64,000 nucleotides of DNA from Reticulascus tulasneorum (Eukaryota; Ascomycota; Sordariomycetes; Glomerellales; Reticulascaceae): assembly GCA_001557505.1 (NCBI GenBank), contig LSAX01000001.1:2604001-2668000 (forward strand), given 5' to 3'. The translations under genes were made by a program, and so were the position numbers. Within the stretch, counting starts at the first letter, position 1. Each line of letters starts with the position of its first letter. The notes under the pieces were generated by a model. The model ran no database searches. It had not been told where the DNA came from and saw only the letters and a list, made by a program, of their open reading frames with translations. Below are positions 23,141 through 34,055 of this stretch, piece by piece.

Positions 23141-24050
23141 GGGATGAAACGACGAAAAGACAGGATACAACTAGATGCGATGAATAGACTGTGCGTCTTA
23201 GACAATAGAGAGGGGGGTTTAGATTTAGAAGATGAAGAGAGGGCTTCCACATGGGCGGAGAATCAGCCTCTTGTTGGCGGACATTTGAGTTTTGGGAGGA
23301 CTTGGACAGGCCATTTTTTGCTTTGTGGCCTGGCTCGGTGGTCCTCTGGACATGTGCTGATAACTTTTCTTGTCTTGTTCATATCTCTGTACATCAGATC
23401 GATTCAGTATAAATTAGCAACGCGGCATTGACTTACACCTCAAGTTCTGCGGGATTTACGCGATGGTTTGCAAACGAAAGAAGGGATGAGGTCAAGTTAA
23501 GAAGAGGTTGCCCGACGCTTACGTTATTAATAGGACTTGCATGTAGCCCCTCAGTTAACCCTTTCCCGCCACTGTCCCACTCAGTAGGTTTGGTCATTCT
23601 GTCTTTGCTCCTCCTCATTGGGGGCATTCGTGGATGATTGCCCCAAATATCCAGGGATATGCGGTAGAGGATCAAGAGCTGGCGCACCAGCAGCCGCACC
23701 AAACATGGTTCCCCGCACTTCGATCGATCTGTCTTGACTTTTACTATGTAGCTAGAACCAGAAGAGTTTGGGAGCTGCCTTTTTGGGTGTCGCTCATTTC
23801 CATCGTTATGCTCTGCTTCTAAAGTCTCTACACCACAACTGAAAGCCGATGGATGTCAGGTCACTTTGTTTTCATACTTTGGCATGTTGCATTTCGTTAC
23901 CTGCTGGCTCGGCCGGCATCATGCTCACTGATAATCTTCGAGCTAGTAGATTGCAAATTGTATCAATTGCACACAGATATACACACAGCTCAATCTAAAC
24001 CTCTATTGTATTAAGCACGAAACAATTTTTACTCCCATATCCCAGAGACT
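23141..24050. other. convergent intergenic region
   Basis: The 3' flanks of CCP1 and the short-chain dehydrogenase meet here. AT content rises towards the right. Frames in the region are short and of unlikely composition. Nothing further seen. Confidence 0.5.
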
Positions 24051-25010
24051 CTAAGCAAATAACTTCTTCTGGGCCTTCATGTACGTCTCATCGATGCTGT
24101 CCGGCTTCTCGCCCCCGACTTTATCGGCAGCAAGTCGCAAGTACAGCCCGTTTGTGGGCTCCCAAGGCCCGACAAAGTACCTCAACTTGTCGTTGTTCCC
24201 ATCCGTGCTCGCCGTGAAGACCGTCTCCGACACGTCAGTTGCCGGCATGCTGGCTCCAGCCATGCCCATAAACGTCTGCATCGTCCTCTCGTAGTAGGCC
24301 GTGTAGTCCTGCTGCACCTGCGCGTCCAAGCCTTTGGCTTCCTTAATCTCCGCGCCCATGGTCATCAGGCTGCCGAAGAAGTTGGTCTGCGCCACGCCAG
24401 CAAAGGGCACGATGAGCTTGATGGTGACGGGGTTGGAAAGCGCCGCGAGTTCGTACGAGATGGACTCGGAGAAGAGTTCCAAGGCGCCCTTGCTTGCGTG
24501 ATAAAGGGAGCCTAAAGGTATGGCATAGAAGCCCGCCCCCGAGCTAACATTGAGGATTTGGGGACGACGGGATGTGGCGGTATGGAAATGGGGGAGGAAC
24601 GCCTTGATGAGCCGGATCGGGCCTGGATATGTATGTAAGTCACTGTAAAACGCTGAGGTGAGGAGTTACAAACCGTAAAAGTTGGCTTCAAACTGGGTCT
24701 TCGCGTCCTCGACATCGATAATCTCGATTGGGCCGTATCTCCCATACCCAGCATTGTTGATCAGGATATCGACTCTGCCGAACTTGGCAATCGATTCATC
24801 GACAGCGGGCTGGATGCTTTCTGGAACGAGGAGGTCGAGCTTGACGACGAAGAGGTTGTTTGGGTACTTTTGCTCCAACTCCTTAAGTTCCGTAGCCGAT
24901 GATGGGTCTCGCACCGTTGCGGCTACGTTCCACCCTTTTGAGAGGAAGAGACCGGTTGTCAAAAGGCCAATGCCGACGTTCGCGCCAGTGATGAAGATTG
25001 TACCAGACAT
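24051..25010 (-). CDS. short-chain dehydrogenase/reductase (SDR)
   Basis: NAD(P)-dependent oxidoreductase with a classical Rossmann fold; substrate unknown. Two exons, 25010-24674 and 24622-24051, with a 51-nt intron (GTTTGT...CAG), give 302 aa. The cofactor loop is TGANVGIG (residues 8-15), the NNAG motif follows LILINNAGYGRYGPIE-like sequence, and the active site is NVSSG (Ser139/140) with Tyr153-HAS-Lys157. An Asp in VKLDLL ends beta 3-4. The C-terminal half (FAGVAQTNFF and later) resembles fungal SDRs that act on small carbonyl compounds. It is transcribed divergently from the bZIP gene 618 bp away, which makes local regulation possible. Confidence 0.88.
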
Positions 25011-25628
25011 TGTAGCTGAAAGACTAGAGTGCTTGATGAGGTTGTTTGAATGAGATAGGTATATCTGAAGATGTGTTTATCGGATGTGTGTTGGGTTGAT
25101 GCTGTATTGTTGCTGTCTGTGTTGCTGTCTGTATATACATCTTCCAACTCAATCAAGCCTTCTATCTCTTCCTATATATATATATCGACTTGCAAAATAC
25201 TGTGAATGAAGTCGTTTGCCTTCGGCCGCCCACCCGGCTTATCTGAGCCAGGCCCAAGAAGCACTTTCTCTTCCACTACGGCGCCAATGCGGCCGCAGAT
25301 GAGTATTCAGCAACATCTCAAACTGCTTTCAAAAGGCTTACACACGCAGGAGATGTCGATCTTGGGGTATGAGCGGCGAAAGACTCATTATTAATCAAGG
25401 GGTCTTCATTCACCGCGTCTGTTGGATAGCACAGGAGGAACCGGATCCGGAGCTTGGACCGGATTTATCCTCCCTTACGCCGGGCTGCCGTTCCGGTCAG
25501 CCTGCAGGGGTGGAGCCATGCTTCAAGAATGGCTTACTTGAGCCACTTCTCTCTCGTACCTGGCTGACGATTTCTGCCTCCCAATTCTTTTGCTGGTTCT
25601 CCCCTCTGCTGGATCCGTAAAAGCCAAT
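25011..25628. other. shared divergent promoter of SDR and bZIP genes
   Basis: A 618-bp spacer between two divergent starts. A TATATATATATA run lies at about 25173-25184, some 165 bp upstream of the SDR ATG on the minus strand, and is the best TATA candidate. TTGCTGTCTGTGTTGCTGTCTG direct repeats occur near 25110-25130. No open frame of interest. Confidence 0.45.
25173..25184 (-). promoter_or_regulatory. TATA-rich element upstream of SDR gene
   Basis: An alternating TA run about 165 bp upstream of the SDR start, which fits a TATA element for the minus strand. It could also be a simple dinucleotide repeat without function. Confidence 0.3.
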
Positions 25629-26860
25629 ATGACTACCATCAGCCAGCCACACAACCCCACGTCTGGAACGGGAGGATTGGGTGGATCGCTGGCCGCGACG
25701 CACAAGACCCCGCGACGAGACCCCGAGAAACGGCGGTTACAGAACCGCCAAGCCCAGAAAATCTATAGTGAGTGTTATCAGCATATGGCCGATTCCTCTG
25801 CTGTTTCCACATGGCAGGGGTGGATTGTGAGAACCTAGTTCTGCGGATCTTGTACTGATGTGAGGCTCTAAAAGGGAACCGGCAAAAGCAACGGCTCCGG
25901 GAACTGGAAGCTTTGGTCAGCACGGCAAAAGCACCACTACCAGACACAACGGCTGAGAGTGATGTAGCCCTGGGATTGGATCTTGCTTTTCCTAATCTGG
26001 GAGGGGAGCTCACACTAAGTGGCTCCGATTTCGTCTTCGACGATGCTTTAATAGGCGGTGACCTGTCTATGGTGTCGTTCGAAAACCCAGATGTCTTACT
26101 CGACGCCTGGACCACGGATCCGTGGATGATGGGCCCGACGTTTGAAACCGAGGAAACGGAAGGCTTAGACGAGGTTATCGAGATTGAGAGACATCCTCAC
26201 CGGCCCGCTAAGCCATGGGAAATGGTAGTCTATTGCTCGTGCACCACTCCCCACCAACCTAAAGGACACCAATGGGGCATGGTTGGAATCGTGCCGAACC
26301 CGGTTTTCATCGAAAAGATCCCAGATATGTACATGAACACCATTCGAATCCACCAAGTATGCGTCGTGGAAGCGTTTAGGGCAAACTGCGCTGCCATAGG
26401 TATTACAGAGCACATGTTTTGCAGCGACGAGTCCGAATCACCCTTCTTCCGGCCCAAACTTGATAAGTCAAGCGACTTGGACGGCATCATGACCTCGGTG
26501 CAGACCATGTTCCGCACGCTGAAGCACGACTTGCGGCCGTCCAAGACACAAATCTTGCGCAGTCACCACCCGTACATCGACGTCCTGCCGCTCCCATCAG
26601 TGAGGGAGAAGCTGATTGAGCTGGCGGACCAGATCGACGAGGACGCCTTCTTCCACGATTGCATCCGGGGGCTGAGATGCTGGGGCGGTAGGAGGGAGTC
26701 CCAGCGGGATCAGGGCGTGGGCTCCGGGACACCGTGGGAGATGCGCAGCTGGGAGGCCACGGATTGGTTGTTGGAGAAGTGGGCTTGCGTCCTTGGGGGT
26801 GAAGATGATGAGCTCGCTCGACAGTCGAGGTGGTGGAGATCTATGAGAGGCGAGGAGTAG
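25629..26860 (+). CDS. bZIP transcription factor with DUF3425 C-terminal domain
   Basis: Probable DNA-binding regulator. Two exons, 25629-25767 and 25875-26860, joined as 1125 nt (374 aa). The basic region spans the splice junction: RRDPEKRRLQNRQAQKIY in exon 1 and RNRQKQRLRELEALV in exon 2, with the invariant Asn39-x7-Arg47 spacing. The zipper that follows is very short (about two to three heptads). The C-terminal domain (about 180-370) shows DUF3425 features: a central helix pair, PSKTQILRSHHPYIDVLPLP, then PWEMRSWEATDWLLEKWACVLG. This bZIP/DUF3425 layout is frequent in filamentous ascomycetes and often has unknown targets. An in-frame upstream start exists at 25590, but the ATG at 25629 gives the usual N-terminus. 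The divergent SDR is a candidate target (inference). Confidence 0.87.
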
Positions 26861-27416
26861 GAAGCAGGCCGTTTGTCAGTACGGCGTTCTTCTTTTGGCA
26901 AATATTTTAGAGCCGAATATAGAAACATGATGGGATTTCTTGACTTCATCCTCGAGAAATTATAGGCAGCTTCCTAGTTCTTCCCCGTGCATGACTGCCT
27001 CGAAGGCGATGTCATGGCATAAACGTGTTAAGTGGTAGCAAAGCTAGACTTGTAGGAAACAACACTAGGAGCTGGACTGGCAAGCTAGAGTCTTCAATTA
27101 GCACGAGTAAGTTATAGGAAACTCAATCATTGGATGTCATGGCTTAACAGCTCATCTCTGAACAAATCTCGATCTCTGCTAGTCGAGCCTGATGCTCAAG
27201 TTAGAGCACGTAACTCCCTCCGCATTTACACTGTGTGGGACGAGTACAGTTCCATGCAGCAGTCCGTGCCAATAATTTTCGTCATCTACTGTATCCGGAT
27301 AGCACTCGGCCCCACCCAACGCCGACCTCATAATTATTTTTCCTCACAATTCAAAGTCATCTCCTCCTCCCCATCCAAAGCCCAGCGGACCAGTTCCTCG
27401 CGAGAAGCTATCCACC
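26861..27416. other. intergenic spacer, ATP11 promoter
   Basis: About 560 bp between bZIP and ATP11, both on the plus strand. Contains a pyrimidine-rich leader (CTCCTCCTCCCCATCC near 27361) directly before ATP11. Nothing else seen. Confidence 0.45.
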
Positions 27417-28373
27417 ATGGCAGCGTGCCGAGTCCCAGCCCTACGACATCTGATTAGCTGCCAGCCCCAATCACTGAGAGCCGCGTACCAGCGCCGCTGG
27501 GCCCAGGTTCACGATGTACGGTTTCTAGCGACAACACAACCACGACGGGTGGTGATAGAGAAATACCGGGAAAAGCTTGAACGGAAAGCAAGGGAGGCAG
27601 GTCTGAACAGCATTGACGACCTGAAGGTTGCCTACGGCGACAAGATCCAGGACTTGCGCAAGAAGGATGCCATTTCGATACCCATGCTAGAACCAGAGCC
27701 GACAAAGCCATTACCGTTTGCGCAATCCAATGGACCTCCACCCCCCCCTCCGGCAGCACCGCGGCCTAAATCCTCTACCGCGTCGACCGTGAAGCCGCTC
27801 TCCGAGATCCTCGACCTCCCCAAAGCCCGCGAATTGCCACCCAAAGAGCTCAACGCCATCTGGCGCCTCCGCCATGCCTCCTCGCCGTCCTCCCTCTGTG
27901 CCACGATCCCGACCCCAACCTACTCGGCAATGGAGGCAGCCGCACGTCTAAACCCGCAATTCGTCCTCCCCATCCCGCACGAAGGCCAGGGCGCAGAGAT
28001 TCACTTCCTACAGTGGATGTTCAACCGCGAGTCCAACACCTCAACGGTCATGTTCACGCAGCTGGCAGAGTTCAAGAACAGGGGGGAGTACGCGCAGCCG
28101 CACACGACCATCACGCACCATTTGGATCTGGCGGAGGAGAAGGGACTGGTGCTTATGCAGGGACAAGTTGTGGATGGGAGGGGGGTGACGCCGGATGATG
28201 CGAGATGGCTGGTTCTTTGCCTGCAGCGATTTTACGGCGGGTGGGATGGCATGGGTGATAAGCTCAAGGAAGAGCGGGCGGCAGAGAGGAGGAGGTTGCT
28301 GGAGTGGTTCAAGAACGGGGATTCGAGGTTTAGTGTTGATAAGCTGTTGGAGGAGGCAGAGCGGTTGCCTTGA
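27417..28373 (+). CDS. ATP11: mitochondrial F1-ATPase assembly chaperone Atp11
   Basis: Matrix chaperone that binds free F1 beta subunits and hands them to the alpha3-beta3 ring. Single exon, 318 aa. The N-terminus is rich in Arg/Ser/Gln without acids (mitochondrial presequence, about 1-45). A helix with RVVIEKYREKLERKAREAG follows, then a Pro-rich linker (PPPPPPAAPRP). The ATP11 domain runs from about 130: LPPKELNAIWRLRH, FVLPIPHEGQGAEIHFLQW, then TTITHHLDLAEEKGLVLMQG and LCLQRFYG. These blocks are diagnostic of the family. Length is typical. The ATG context CCACCATGG is optimal. It is convergent with the 4CL-like gene 354 bp away. Confidence 0.93.
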   Translation: MAACRVPALRHLISCQPQSLRAAYQRRWAQVHDVRFLATTQPRRVVIEKYREKLERKAREAGLNSIDDLKVAYGDKIQDLRKKDAISIPMLEPEPTKPLPFAQSNGPPPPPPAAPRPKSSTASTVKPLSEILDLPKARELPPKELNAIWRLRHASSPSSLCATIPTPTYSAMEAAARLNPQFVLPIPHEGQGAEIHFLQWMFNRESNTSTVMFTQLAEFKNRGEYAQPHTTITHHLDLAEEKGLVLMQGQVVDGRGVTPDDARWLVLCLQRFYGGWDGMGDKLKEERAAERRRLLEWFKNGDSRFSVDKLLEEAERLP

Positions 28374-28726
28374 TGGGGCAAATCGAAGTTGCAAGAATTG
28401 AGGCTAACACACTAGAGGAGAACGGTATTGTAAGGTTGATCGCCGGGTTGTTCCTATCACACAACCACGAAGGCTGCACTGATATCGTGTAGTGAGTACC
28501 ACGTCACCGTTCTCGTTGCGCACATGGTCTGGGCCGACCATCGAGGACACCTGGTGTATAGAATCGAGCCGAGCATATTGGGTTGAATGACCTGGTTTGG
28601 AGTTGCATGCATAAAACTCGATCATGCAGAACACGTAAACATAGAATGCGGCAATGGGGGCATTGCCAGGGCACCGCTACTTTAAAACATGTAGATACTG
28701 TACAAATACAAGCATAAACCCCGTTC
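28374..28726. other. convergent spacer ATP11 / 4CL-like
   Basis: About 350 bp shared by the 3' ends of two convergent genes. No open frame or repeat of interest. Confidence 0.5.
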
Positions 28727-30659
28727 TCACAATTTCGCCTTTGGTTGTTCCGCTTCCACCTTTGCTTCCGCCTTCGCCTCATCCCTCAAGACCCTCCTCA
28801 GAATCTTGCCCGCCGCGCTCTTGGGCACTTCCTTGACGAACCTCACACCGCCCCGTAGCCGCTTGTGCGCAGTCACACTCGACGCAACCCACTCGCAAAT
28901 CTCCTTGGCCTTGGCCTCATCGCCCGCGACGCCCTGGCGCGTGACGATGTAGGCTCTCGGCACCTCGGTCTGGCGCGATGCGTCCCAAACTCCGATTACG
29001 CAGGCATCGGCGACGTCTTCGCGGCCGATGAGCAGGGATTCTAGCTCGGCGGGTGGGACTTGGAAACCATCTGCGGAGTACAGTGAGTAGGAGCTCATCA
29101 AAGGGGGTTGAGTACGGTAAGCTTACTGTATTTGATCAGCTCTTTGAGTCGGTCGGTAATGTAGTAGTTGTCTTTGGCGTCGATGTGTCCAATATCGCCT
29201 GTTTTGAAGAAGCCATCTTCCGTGAAGTTATCCTTGTTCAGCTCAGGCCGATTGAGATACCCGCGGAATACATTCGGACCCTTCAGCAGCAACTCTCCCG
29301 TCTGTTTGACTGTTAGCCCCCTCCTTTCACAGAAATGCGGAAAAGTGCACTTACCTCTCCAGGAGCAACCTCATTCCCTTCAGGATCCACAAACTTGGCC
29401 TGCATATTCGGGGCTAGCTTACCAACGGACCCGGCAAACTTCCAGAACTCGTCCAGCGTCTGGATATGAGTCGCCGGGCTCGTTTCAGAAAGGCCATAGC
29501 CCTGCTTCACGCCGATCTTGAGGCGCTTCCAGATCCCCTCCACCAGGTCAAGGCCTAGCGGCGCGGCAGCACTGTTGATGAAGCGCAGGCTGGAGAGGTC
29601 GTAGTTCGACACGAGTGGGTGCTTCTGGAGGCCGAGCACGATTGGCGGCGGGACGTAGGTGAAGGTTATGCGGTAGTCTTGGATGAGCTGGCAGGCATGC
29701 TCGAGGTCGAACTTAGATATAATGACGGCCGGGACACCGGTCCACATGGTGATAAGAAGCACGATGGTAAGACCCTGCCAGTGTGTCAGTACCAGAACTA
29801 AAGATGGAAGCATGTTGTGGGGTGACTAACGTAGATGTGGAAAAATGGCAGGACCCCCAGTTGCTTATCCATGTCCTGGGAGATGTATTTCATGTCAAAT
29901 GGAGCCAGCTGCATTATGTTGGCAACTATGTTGTAGTGTGATAGCATAACCCCTTTAGGAAGACCAGTCGTTCCCTGCAGTGAAGAGTCAGCTTAAACTG
30001 GTTTAGCAATGCATCTGTACAGGACATAACTTACCGAACTGTAGACAAGCAATGCCAAGTCCTCCGGGTGAACGGCCGGCCTCGAGGGTTTGATCCAAGC
30101 GTGCTTCCCTGAGATCTCGCTGAAATGCTTGAACTTGCCACTCGCATCTCGCCCGTCACCCAGCAAAATGATCCGCTCCTCAGGAACGCCGGCCAACTTA
30201 GCAGCCTGCCTCGCAAGCGGTAGGAAAGGCGCCTGTGTGACCAGCCCCTTTGCGCCCGAGTCCTTCATTTGGAAGGCCAGCTCCTTGGCCGTGTACAGCG
30301 GGTTCGCGGGGCTGGCGATCCCGCCGGCCCAGAAGACGCCTGCCGTGGCGACGGCGGTGTCGACGTTGTTGGGGGTGTAGAAGGCCAAGACATCGCCCTT
30401 CTTCCATTTCCAGAGCGATTTAAGTCCCTGGCCGAAATCAATGGACAGAGCTTTCACCTGCTCGAAGGTGTATGAACGAGCAGTGTCTGCATCGATGAAG
30501 AGATCTGTCGCACGTGTCAATCAAAAGCCTGGGACACGGGAGAATCCCTAGGTAGCTACCTCGGTCTCCCTTGAACGTGCTAGCTTGACGTTCAAATATG
30601 CACTGCCAGATATCGACATGTGGAATCTCCACATCGGGGGTGAGAGAAGAATGAGGCAT
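28727..30659 (-). CDS. peroxisomal 4-coumarate-CoA ligase-like acyl-activating enzyme
   Basis: AMP-forming ligase that converts a carboxylic acid to its acyl-CoA by an adenylate. Six exons on the minus strand: 30659-30560, 30504-30035, 29974-29831, 29774-29355, 29301-29127 and 29070-28727, joined as 1653 nt (550 aa). Family motifs in order: the P-loop [10 protein letters not shown] (189-198), the A4/A5 block GYGLSETSP (330-338), [10 protein letters not shown], the hinge DRLKELIKY, and the C-terminal lysine region [14 protein letters not shown]. The protein ends AKL, a canonical type 1 peroxisomal targeting signal. 4CL-like PTS1 enzymes in fungi activate phenylpropanoid, medium- or long-chain acids, so the substrate is open. 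PEX6, needed to recycle the PTS1 receptor, lies 5 kb beyond its start. Confidence 0.9.
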
Positions 30660-31868
30660 AGTGGGAGTACGCAAGACAGAAACCACTGCAGTAGACTTTA
30701 AGAGTTCGAACAAACGGGAAAGCCGCAAAGGGTTGGGAGCTAGGAGTTCTTTAACACAGTCACTTACGAGCCTTGCATGGCTTTATTGGAGACCTGTTCC
30801 GAGCACAAACCCTCGGCAACGCGGGGTGAACGCCACTTATGCCTCACCTGCCACTCCCTGTCCTGCGAATCTGGTCCCCCAGATGCAAATCGACTAACAC
30901 TGGCTAGTCGAAATGCGCCCAGGCCGTCATAGACGAGAAAGCTGTAAGCTCATTCTTGGAACATCGATGATGAGCTGCCCGTTCCATCCCCGCTTGGGAA
31001 ATGCTCAAATCTCCATGTCTACTCTAAGACTAGTGAAGCTCTCCGCGGGGAATATGCTCTCTTCGGAGGATCCCCACGAAGGATTAACAGAAACAGTAGG
31101 AGTCGGCTTGGCTCCTGAACAGTGGGACTTTGGTCAGGGTCGGCCAATCAACAGAGCTCCGAACCATAACGGCTTCGTTCTCGCAGCTGCTTTCGTCGGC
31201 CGCCAAGGTTGCAGCTGATGCTCGCGGGATGTTGGGACTTCTTGGCCCTTGCTGTCCTTCTCAAACATCCCAGAAGGTTGTGGTTGGAGAGGGAGTCGAA
31301 GTCTGGATTCCATGCAGTCAGCATCTTCGAGCTGGCATCTAACCAAGCACAGATCGCCCAGTCCGGCACGGCTGAGCTAAATTCTGCTTATTTTGCAGCA
31401 TTACCAATCTTACGGTTTTCACAGTATTACCCTACTTGAATCCCGACGACCCGTCGTACGGCGTATGTAGTTAATGCTCGCGAGGCATCAGCCAGTCCTG
31501 ATATTGCATGCGGCACACTCTATCCATGATCGACCAATATGGAGGGCCAGCTGTAGGTTCACGGCACAGTTTTTGCCAGGATACTACGTAGTATAATGGG
31601 AAGTGCCGAAATCGGAAATGTTGCTCAGAACAGTTGTTGTTCTACTCATCTATCTATTCAAGTACTGTAGTATGTATGCTGTATTCTTACGGAGCAATTT
31701 CCACAAATTTTGAAATTTCGAAACATGCTCTCCAAACCCATTGTATATACGTAAATTACTGTGTTGGTCCATGTTTACGACCTTGCAACGTCGGTTCAGT
31801 CAGCGCCAGTATACCCCAGGTTGCTCAGCCAAGAATCGTAAAAAGTCATCATCATCGCTAACCTCCAA
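30660..31868. other. intergenic spacer
   Basis: About 1.2 kb between two minus-strand genes. Low-quality short frames only. AT-rich near 31600-31760. Nothing recognised. Confidence 0.5.
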
Positions 31869-34055
31869 TCAGCTCTCCTCACTGCTACTGTCTTGATCCA
31901 AGCCGTTCTCGCGCTCGACCTTTTTCGCTTCGTCTGGCACCCATGCCTCGACATTCTCACACCCAATGGGTACGCGGCACACGTCGCGTACGTTGCACGT
32001 CTTCCAAAGGACTTCCCTTATCTCGTGGAATATCTGGTCAACGGCATCCATGGCCCAGATGACGTCGAGATGCTCGTATTCAGGTATGATCTTGCTGTGA
32101 ACAATCTTCACGTGTGGTTCTCTTCCCTTTTCGAAGCGCCGGAGTAGTTTTCTCCCATCGACCAGTGCGTCGTTTCCGGCCACCCACAAAGCGAACGGTG
32201 GCACTTGTTCATTATACCAGGCGCTTGAGCCTCGAGACTTCTTCTGCTGGTCCGTCTCCTTGTTCTCGGAGGATTTGCCGTCAACAGTTGCCTCGTTGGC
32301 TTTTAGAGTTGTTCCGTCGTGGCCGCTGACTCCGTCTTCCTTTTCCTCGGCAAGTACGGCTTCCTTTGTCGATAGAATGCACTTGTGCCTTGCGAAACAT
32401 TCTCTCCCAAGCCACCATCTCATTGACTCTGCGCTAACATAAACCGGCGCGAACTGGAACATGCGATCTCTCAATCCGCGCTCCCACCTCTGATCTGACC
32501 AGTTGAAAAGGAACGAAAACACTTTGTATCCGAGCCAGCCATACAGCCGTGGGGGGAGCAGGCGATGCATGGACATCATAAACGGAATAAAAGCGTGGAT
32601 TCCAAACATCATTCGGAACAACGCCGGTGAGATGACTCTCATGAATTTGAAGTACATCTTCCCAATCAATGGCCCGGCATAGGCTGCAGGCGCAAGGGCG
32701 CAGAATACTGTGAGCTTCTCTCCCAAGTCCGGCCTCTGCTCTTTCGCCAAAGCCACATAGGTCTGCGTCGTGCCCTGTGAGTGGCATATCAACCCGATCT
32801 TTTCGAATCCAGTTTCGTACAGCACTCTTGATGTCAATGCGGGTAGGTCAAACACGCCCATTTGGCGGATATTCCAACACCACATGCGCGGATCGGCATA
32901 TTCCAGCAAGACATGCTTCGGGTTGAACCCGCAACGATTATTCCCCAACCAGACATCGTATCCAGCCTTGCAGAGGTAGAAAGCTAGCGAGTCGTCATCG
33001 TTGACGCAGTAGGCTCCGGCGCTCTGTAGCAAACCGTGCATCAACAACACGGGAAATTTGCGTTTCTTTTCGGGGTCTTTCAACCTCTTCCTCGACTCCG
33101 TGAACAAGTCGGGACCTCTGTCTTTCCTTTCATCGTCTTCTAGTTTGGTGTATTCCTTGGGGTCGTAGACGTGCCATAGATCAATAATGAACCCGTCTTC
33201 AGTCTGTACCTTGAACTCTTCGATATCAAGACCGACTCGTCTCGCGTAGTAAGAAACATCGCACACAATCGGGTCTCGGCCTCCTTCAGTAGGTACGAAA
33301 TCGTCGGCAACTTCTTCACGGTCCTCGATATGCGGGCTTTGCGACTTGTTGCGTTTCCAGCTCTTGTCCATCTCATTTCTGATCTTCTCTCGTCGTAACT
33401 CTTCGTTGTAAAATGGACGTTTGGCGTCGGGGTTGCGAAAGGTTAACCGATAAAAGAGCCATTCAAAGGATGTGGGTATGCTGGTGAACAGAGCACCTAG
33501 AACTATGACGGCTAGGAACGCAAGGCTCAGGAAGAATGCGGTGATGCGAAAGGTTGCGCATTGTATATCCCGTAGGATCGAAGGCGGCCCGTAAAGAGGA
33601 AGAGGAGGAAACAGAGGATTTGTATGAGAGGGTGGCATCTGGCGGCGAAGGGAACCCTCTGCAGTTATCTGCATCGAATCTCCCTGCGGGCTCTTGGGGG
33701 CAATGGGCTCTCTCGCCGCCTCATGATCATCTCCATCAGTATTGGATACCGCTTCCTTGGTCGTATTGCCCTGATTGACCTTCCCAGTCCCTGTGCCATC
33801 TTCTAATTCCTCCCTCAGGATGTTAAGCTTATGCGCCTCCTCCAACGGCACGGGGGGGAGACGGTTGCCATTCGCCGTGATTATGACAGGATCGTGGGGA
33901 GTAACAAAATGAGCCTCAACGGCAATATCGGACGTGTCGTTTCCTGGACTTTGATGTGAAAGCTTCTCAGCTTGGTGGGCAAACTCGATGGCGGAGTGCG
34001 CAAGTGGAATTTCGGACGATTGGGAAGCACCCGATGAAGCCGGGAAGTCTCTCAT
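31869..34055 (-). CDS. membrane-anchored steryl-ester hydrolase type lipase
   Basis: Alpha/beta-hydrolase of the acid-lipase-like family (Yeh1/Yeh2/Tgl1 in yeast), expected to release fatty acid from steryl esters. Single exon, 728 aa. A long polar N-terminus is followed by one membrane segment at about 170-192 (ITAFFLSLAFLAVIVLGALF). The AB-hydrolase lipase region then begins: DVSYYARRVGLDIEEF, QTEDGFIIDLWHV, VLLMHGLLQSAGAY, YDVWLGNNRC and the nucleophile elbow ICHSQGTTQ with Ser426. The elbow is Cys-His-Ser-Gln-Gly, so the first Gly of GxSxG is Cys. A low-complexity insert (about 590-635) precedes the catalytic Asp and His blocks (VAGNDALVDG; EYEHLDVIWAMDA). The C-terminus is acidic. Divergent from PEX6. 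Confidence 0.88.
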   Translation of the reverse strand: MRDFPASSGASQSSEIPLAHSAIEFAHQAEKLSHQSPGNDTSDIAVEAHFVTPHDPVIITANGNRLPPVPLEEAHKLNILREELEDGTGTGKVNQGNTTKEAVSNTDGDDHEAAREPIAPKSPQGDSMQITAEGSLRRQMPPSHTNPLFPPLPLYGPPSILRDIQCATFRITAFFLSLAFLAVIVLGALFTSIPTSFEWLFYRLTFRNPDAKRPFYNEELRREKIRNEMDKSWKRNKSQSPHIEDREEVADDFVPTEGGRDPIVCDVSYYARRVGLDIEEFKVQTEDGFIIDLWHVYDPKEYTKLEDDERKDRGPDLFTESRKRLKDPEKKRKFPVLLMHGLLQSAGAYCVNDDDSLAFYLCKAGYDVWLGNNRCGFNPKHVLLEYADPRMWCWNIRQMGVFDLPALTSRVLYETGFEKIGLICHSQGTTQTYVALAKEQRPDLGEKLTVFCALAPAAYAGPLIGKMYFKFMRVISPALFRMMFGIHAFIPFMMSMHRLLPPRLYGWLGYKVFSFLFNWSDQRWERGLRDRMFQFAPVYVSAESMRWWLGRECFARHKCILSTKEAVLAEEKEDGVSGHDGTTLKANEATVDGKSSENKETDQQKKSRGSSAWYNEQVPPFALWVAGNDALVDGRKLLRRFEKGREPHVKIVHSKIIPEYEHLDVIWAMDAVDQIFHEIREVLWKTCNVRDVCRVPIGCENVEAWVPDEAKKVERENGLDQDSSSEES

